This document shows, in pieces, positions 4,865 to 7,050 of a DNA stretch of 7,050 nucleotides. Both the position numbers and the translations under genes were made by a program. This DNA comes from Victivallales bacterium. Its GTDB lineage: Bacteria > Verrucomicrobiota > Lentisphaeria > Oligosphaerales > Lenti-02. The stretch's first letter is position 1. Every line of letters starts with the position of its first letter. A model generated the notes under the pieces. It did not search any database and had not been told where the DNA came from. It saw only the letters and a list, made by a program, of their open reading frames with translations. The stretch spans positions 1-7,050 of the forward strand of contig JABGQJ010000404.1 in the NCBI GenBank assembly GCA_018648945.1. The letters are read 5' to 3'.

Positions 4865-7050
4865 TCAGTTCGCGAGGACGCCGGTGATGGCGATGACCAC
4901 CGGGATCGCCTGGACCTTCTCGGAGACGACCTCGATGGTGTCGAGTACGGCCTGGGCACCCTTGGGATGGGTGATCTGGTGCTCGAGCTGGTAGACTCGG
5001 ACCTTCTCCCGGACCTCATTGGGGCCGATCCAGGCGACCTTCCCCTTTGGCAGGTCATCCGCCGACCACCAGTCACGGATACTCTCCCTGAGCACGACAG
5101 GGATCTCTTCCACGAACCCATCGCTGTAGGTGAGCACATACTTGAAGCCTATTCCCCTGCCGTTCCCCCAGGTGGTGGTGTGCAGAAAATGCAGTTTCTG
5201 CAGTCGTTTGCCGCCGACGGCGATGCTGGCTTTGGCGGGAAGGGCCTTCGACGACTCGTGCATGCCGCCACTGAGAATGAGGCATCCCTTGCCGCCGTTC
5301 CTGGCCGCGTCGATGACCTTGAAGGGGACGCCGTTGGCGAGCCATTCGCCGGGCGGAAGATGGCGCATGTCGTTGCGCCCTTCGTCGGTCCAGCCGCCTT
5401 TGCCGTCGGCAGGTTTATCGTCCTCGAAGCTCCTGTTGACCACCTGGGCGAGATCGACGGCCATGAAGCCGCTCCAATCACCGCGCCCAACTGGACCAGC
5501 GCCCTTGCCCTGGAACTGGCCCTTGGCCACTTTGCCAGCGGCAGCGTCGCGATGGATCTCGATCTTGCTGGCCTCCAACGCGGTTCTGAGCTCCTCGGTG
5601 CTCAGTTGGTCGGTGATCAGGTAGAACCCCTCCCAGGTGACGCTGAGTCTGGTCTGTGCGTCGCCGCCGGCGACGGGCAAGGGGTTGTCGAAGATGTCCC
5701 GCGCCTTGAACTGGGCGGCGGGGAGAGGGATCGAGACATCGGCCCATTCGTTGCGCAGGAACTTCGGTCCCCAGGGGACCAGGATGAGTTGCGTGCCGTT
5801 CCGGAAGAGGCCGGCGTAGATATCCGGGGCCCAGTTGACGTCGCCGACGTACTCGGCCATCTCGAAGTGTTTGGCAAGGGTTGCCTGGGCCACGAGATAG
5901 GAGAACGGCGTCTCATCGTATTCGCCGGTGTGGGAATCGTACTCAATCCCACCGTGGAAGACATGGAACGAGTAGGGAACTCTCTCCGCCAGGTGGACGG
6001 TCAGCATCTTGAAGTAGAACTGGGCGGCAATGACAGGATCCACCGGCTCGGCCCCCTTGGGCATCCTGATGTAGCGTTGATGGGAGGGATGGCGGTAGAG
6101 AGTCGGCAGCGACGTGACCGTCGTTTCCGAGTTGATCAGCGGCAGTTCCTTGCCGTGCTTCCGCATGGCCCGGCGGATCTCGAGCATGTACTCCCGGCAT
6201 CTCATCGCCTGCCCGCCGCCGAGCATCGGGCCGAACATGTAAAGATGGCAGGACACGGCATCCTGGTAGTCGAGCGAACCGAGTTCGAAGGTCCGGTGAT
6301 ACCAGTCGTAGCCCATGCTACCCGGCGGGCCGCAGGTCCCGACCACCTTTGCCTCGGGATCGATCTCCTTGATCTTCGCGTGGCAGGCCTTCAGCAGTTC
6401 GACCCACTTTTCCGGACAGAGATTGTACTGTCCGTAGGGCTCGTTGGTGATCTCCCACGCCTCGACCTGGCCCTTGTAGCGGGTCACGGTCGGGACGACG
6501 TACTCGTTGACGAAGGCCTCCTTGTACTTGGCGAAATCGCCCTGCTTCCAGAGGTCGATGAGGTAGGGACTCCCCATCTCGGCCAGCGAGGAGAGGGCCG
6601 CCATGCGGTACGTCTTCCTCATCGCCAGGCCCTGGTCGGTCATCGGCCATTGGGGGGTGCCCTTGATGGGTAGGATCTTGCCGGCTCGGGTATCGCCCTG
6701 ACCACAGTGACTGCGGGTGAATTTGAGGCCGATTCTCTGGGCCAGGGTCCAGATGAAGTCCCCCCAGCCGAGGGAGGCCCCGAAGATCGAGTCGGGCCGG
6801 TAGCCGGTTTCCTCTATCTGCGGAATCACTGTGAAGACCAGTTCCCTGGTGCGTATGGCCTTGCCCAGGTACTCCAGTTCGATGCGGTAGACGCCGTTGA
6901 CAGCCGTCGTCACCGGAATCTCAAGCATGGCGAAGCGCTTGCCCTGGCTGTCGAGGTGCCACTCGCCTCTCCCGACCTCCTGCTCCCACATGTCGAGGAC
7001 CTTGGCTCTGATGTCGACGACGCGAGCGACCTGCCTTGGGGAGTAGTACT
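4865..7050 (-). CDS. Clan GH-A-type glycoside hydrolase with C-terminal jelly-roll-like domain, 5' end outside window
   Basis: Large glycosidase, at least 727 residues visible. The frame stays open past the first in-window Met (complement of 6991) to the window edge, with plausible coding sequence (YYSPRQVARVVDIRAKVLD), so the true start is outside. Numbering from that Met: residues 1-57 are the end of a beta-rich N-terminal domain; about 66-385 is a TIM barrel with WEITNEPYG, giving E184 as the probable acid/base (clan GH-A 'NEP'), and PLINSETTV, giving E289 as the probable nucleophile, the spacing expected of a retaining enzyme. CHLYMFG (248-254) is likely the sixth strand. A beta domain (about 390-465) follows, then a C-terminal region (about 510-708) with VNRSFEDD, GKGGWTDEG, LHTTTWGNG and YSDGF, resembling NPCBM/galactose-binding jelly-rolls often attached to glycosidases in Planctomycetota and Verrucomicrobiota. 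Nearest families might be GH39, GH5 or GH51; substrate unknown. Probably exported, but the signal peptide cannot be checked. It converges with the DUF6429-like gene. Confidence 0.82.
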   Translation of the reverse strand, partial: YYSPRQVARVVDIRAKVLDMWEQEVGRGEWHLDSQGKRFAMLEIPVTTAVNGVYRIELEYLGKAIRTRELVFTVIPQIEETGYRPDSIFGASLGWGDFIWTLAQRIGLKFTRSHCGQGDTRAGKILPIKGTPQWPMTDQGLAMRKTYRMAALSSLAEMGSPYLIDLWKQGDFAKYKEAFVNEYVVPTVTRYKGQVEAWEITNEPYGQYNLCPEKWVELLKACHAKIKEIDPEAKVVGTCGPPGSMGYDWYHRTFELGSLDYQDAVSCHLYMFGPMLGGGQAMRCREYMLEIRRAMRKHGKELPLINSETTVTSLPTLYRHPSHQRYIRMPKGAEPVDPVIAAQFYFKMLTVHLAERVPYSFHVFHGGIEYDSHTGEYDETPFSYLVAQATLAKHFEMAEYVGDVNWAPDIYAGLFRNGTQLILVPWGPKFLRNEWADVSIPLPAAQFKARDIFDNPLPVAGGDAQTRLSVTWEGFYLITDQLSTEELRTALEASKIEIHRDAAAGKVAKGQFQGKGAGPVGRGDWSGFMAVDLAQVVNRSFEDDKPADGKGGWTDEGRNDMRHLPPGEWLANGVPFKVIDAARNGGKGCLILSGGMHESSKALPAKASIAVGGKRLQKLHFLHTTTWGNGRGIGFKYVLTYSDGFVEEIPVVLRESIRDWWSADDLPKGKVAWIGPNEVREKVRVYQLEHQITHPKGAQAVLDTIEVVSEKVQAIPVVIAITGVLAN

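Noticed and set aside
4862..6673. 603-codon open frame on the plus strand opposite the hydrolase
   Set aside because: It is the antisense image of a GC-rich gene. The opposite strand has clear glycosidase motifs, while this translation is low-complexity in Asp, Gly, Leu and Val with no domain.

Overview
The window is GC-rich (roughly 60% or more by eye) and gene-dense. It holds four complete genes on the plus strand and one 5'-truncated gene on the minus strand, with no RNA gene, CRISPR array, insertion sequence or integrase that I can see. The gene content is a sialidase-like propeller with an appended N-terminal domain, uncharacterised TIM-barrel glycosidase-like proteins, a clan GH-A hydrolase with a jelly-roll-like tail and a DUF6429-type small protein. 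That mix looks like a glycoside-hydrolase-rich member of the Planctomycetota/Verrucomicrobiota/Lentisphaerota group. This is an inference from family flavour, because no phylogenetic marker gene is present.

Layout: bases 1-153 contain no gene I can support. An MFS transporter with 12 predicted helices, resembling the fosmidomycin-resistance (Fsr) branch, runs from 154 to 1329. After a 52-base gap follows an exported Asp-box (BNR) sialidase-like protein (1382-2938). A putative TIM-barrel glycoside-hydrolase-like protein without a signal peptide (2941-4539) starts only 2 bases after that stop, with its ribosome binding site inside the end of the previous gene. A 61-base gap carrying a 7-bp inverted repeat precedes a 79-residue DUF6429-like protein (4601-4840). 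On the minus strand, converging after 24 bases, is a large clan GH-A-type glycoside hydrolase (stop at 4865) whose reading frame stays open to the window edge at 7050, so its N-terminus lies outside.

How they may work together: the transporter, the exported propeller protein and the barrel protein are probably one transcription unit. With the convergent GH-A enzyme they make a small carbohydrate-handling neighbourhood: extracytoplasmic glycan binding or cleavage, transport, and further hydrolysis. Substrates cannot be read from the sequence, and the 'sialidase' label rests on fold-level motifs, not on a visible sialidase active site. The DUF6429-like gene has no evident link to sugar metabolism. 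I did not find a clear new defence or mobile system. The most unusual items are the coupled propeller/barrel pair and the modular GH-A enzyme.
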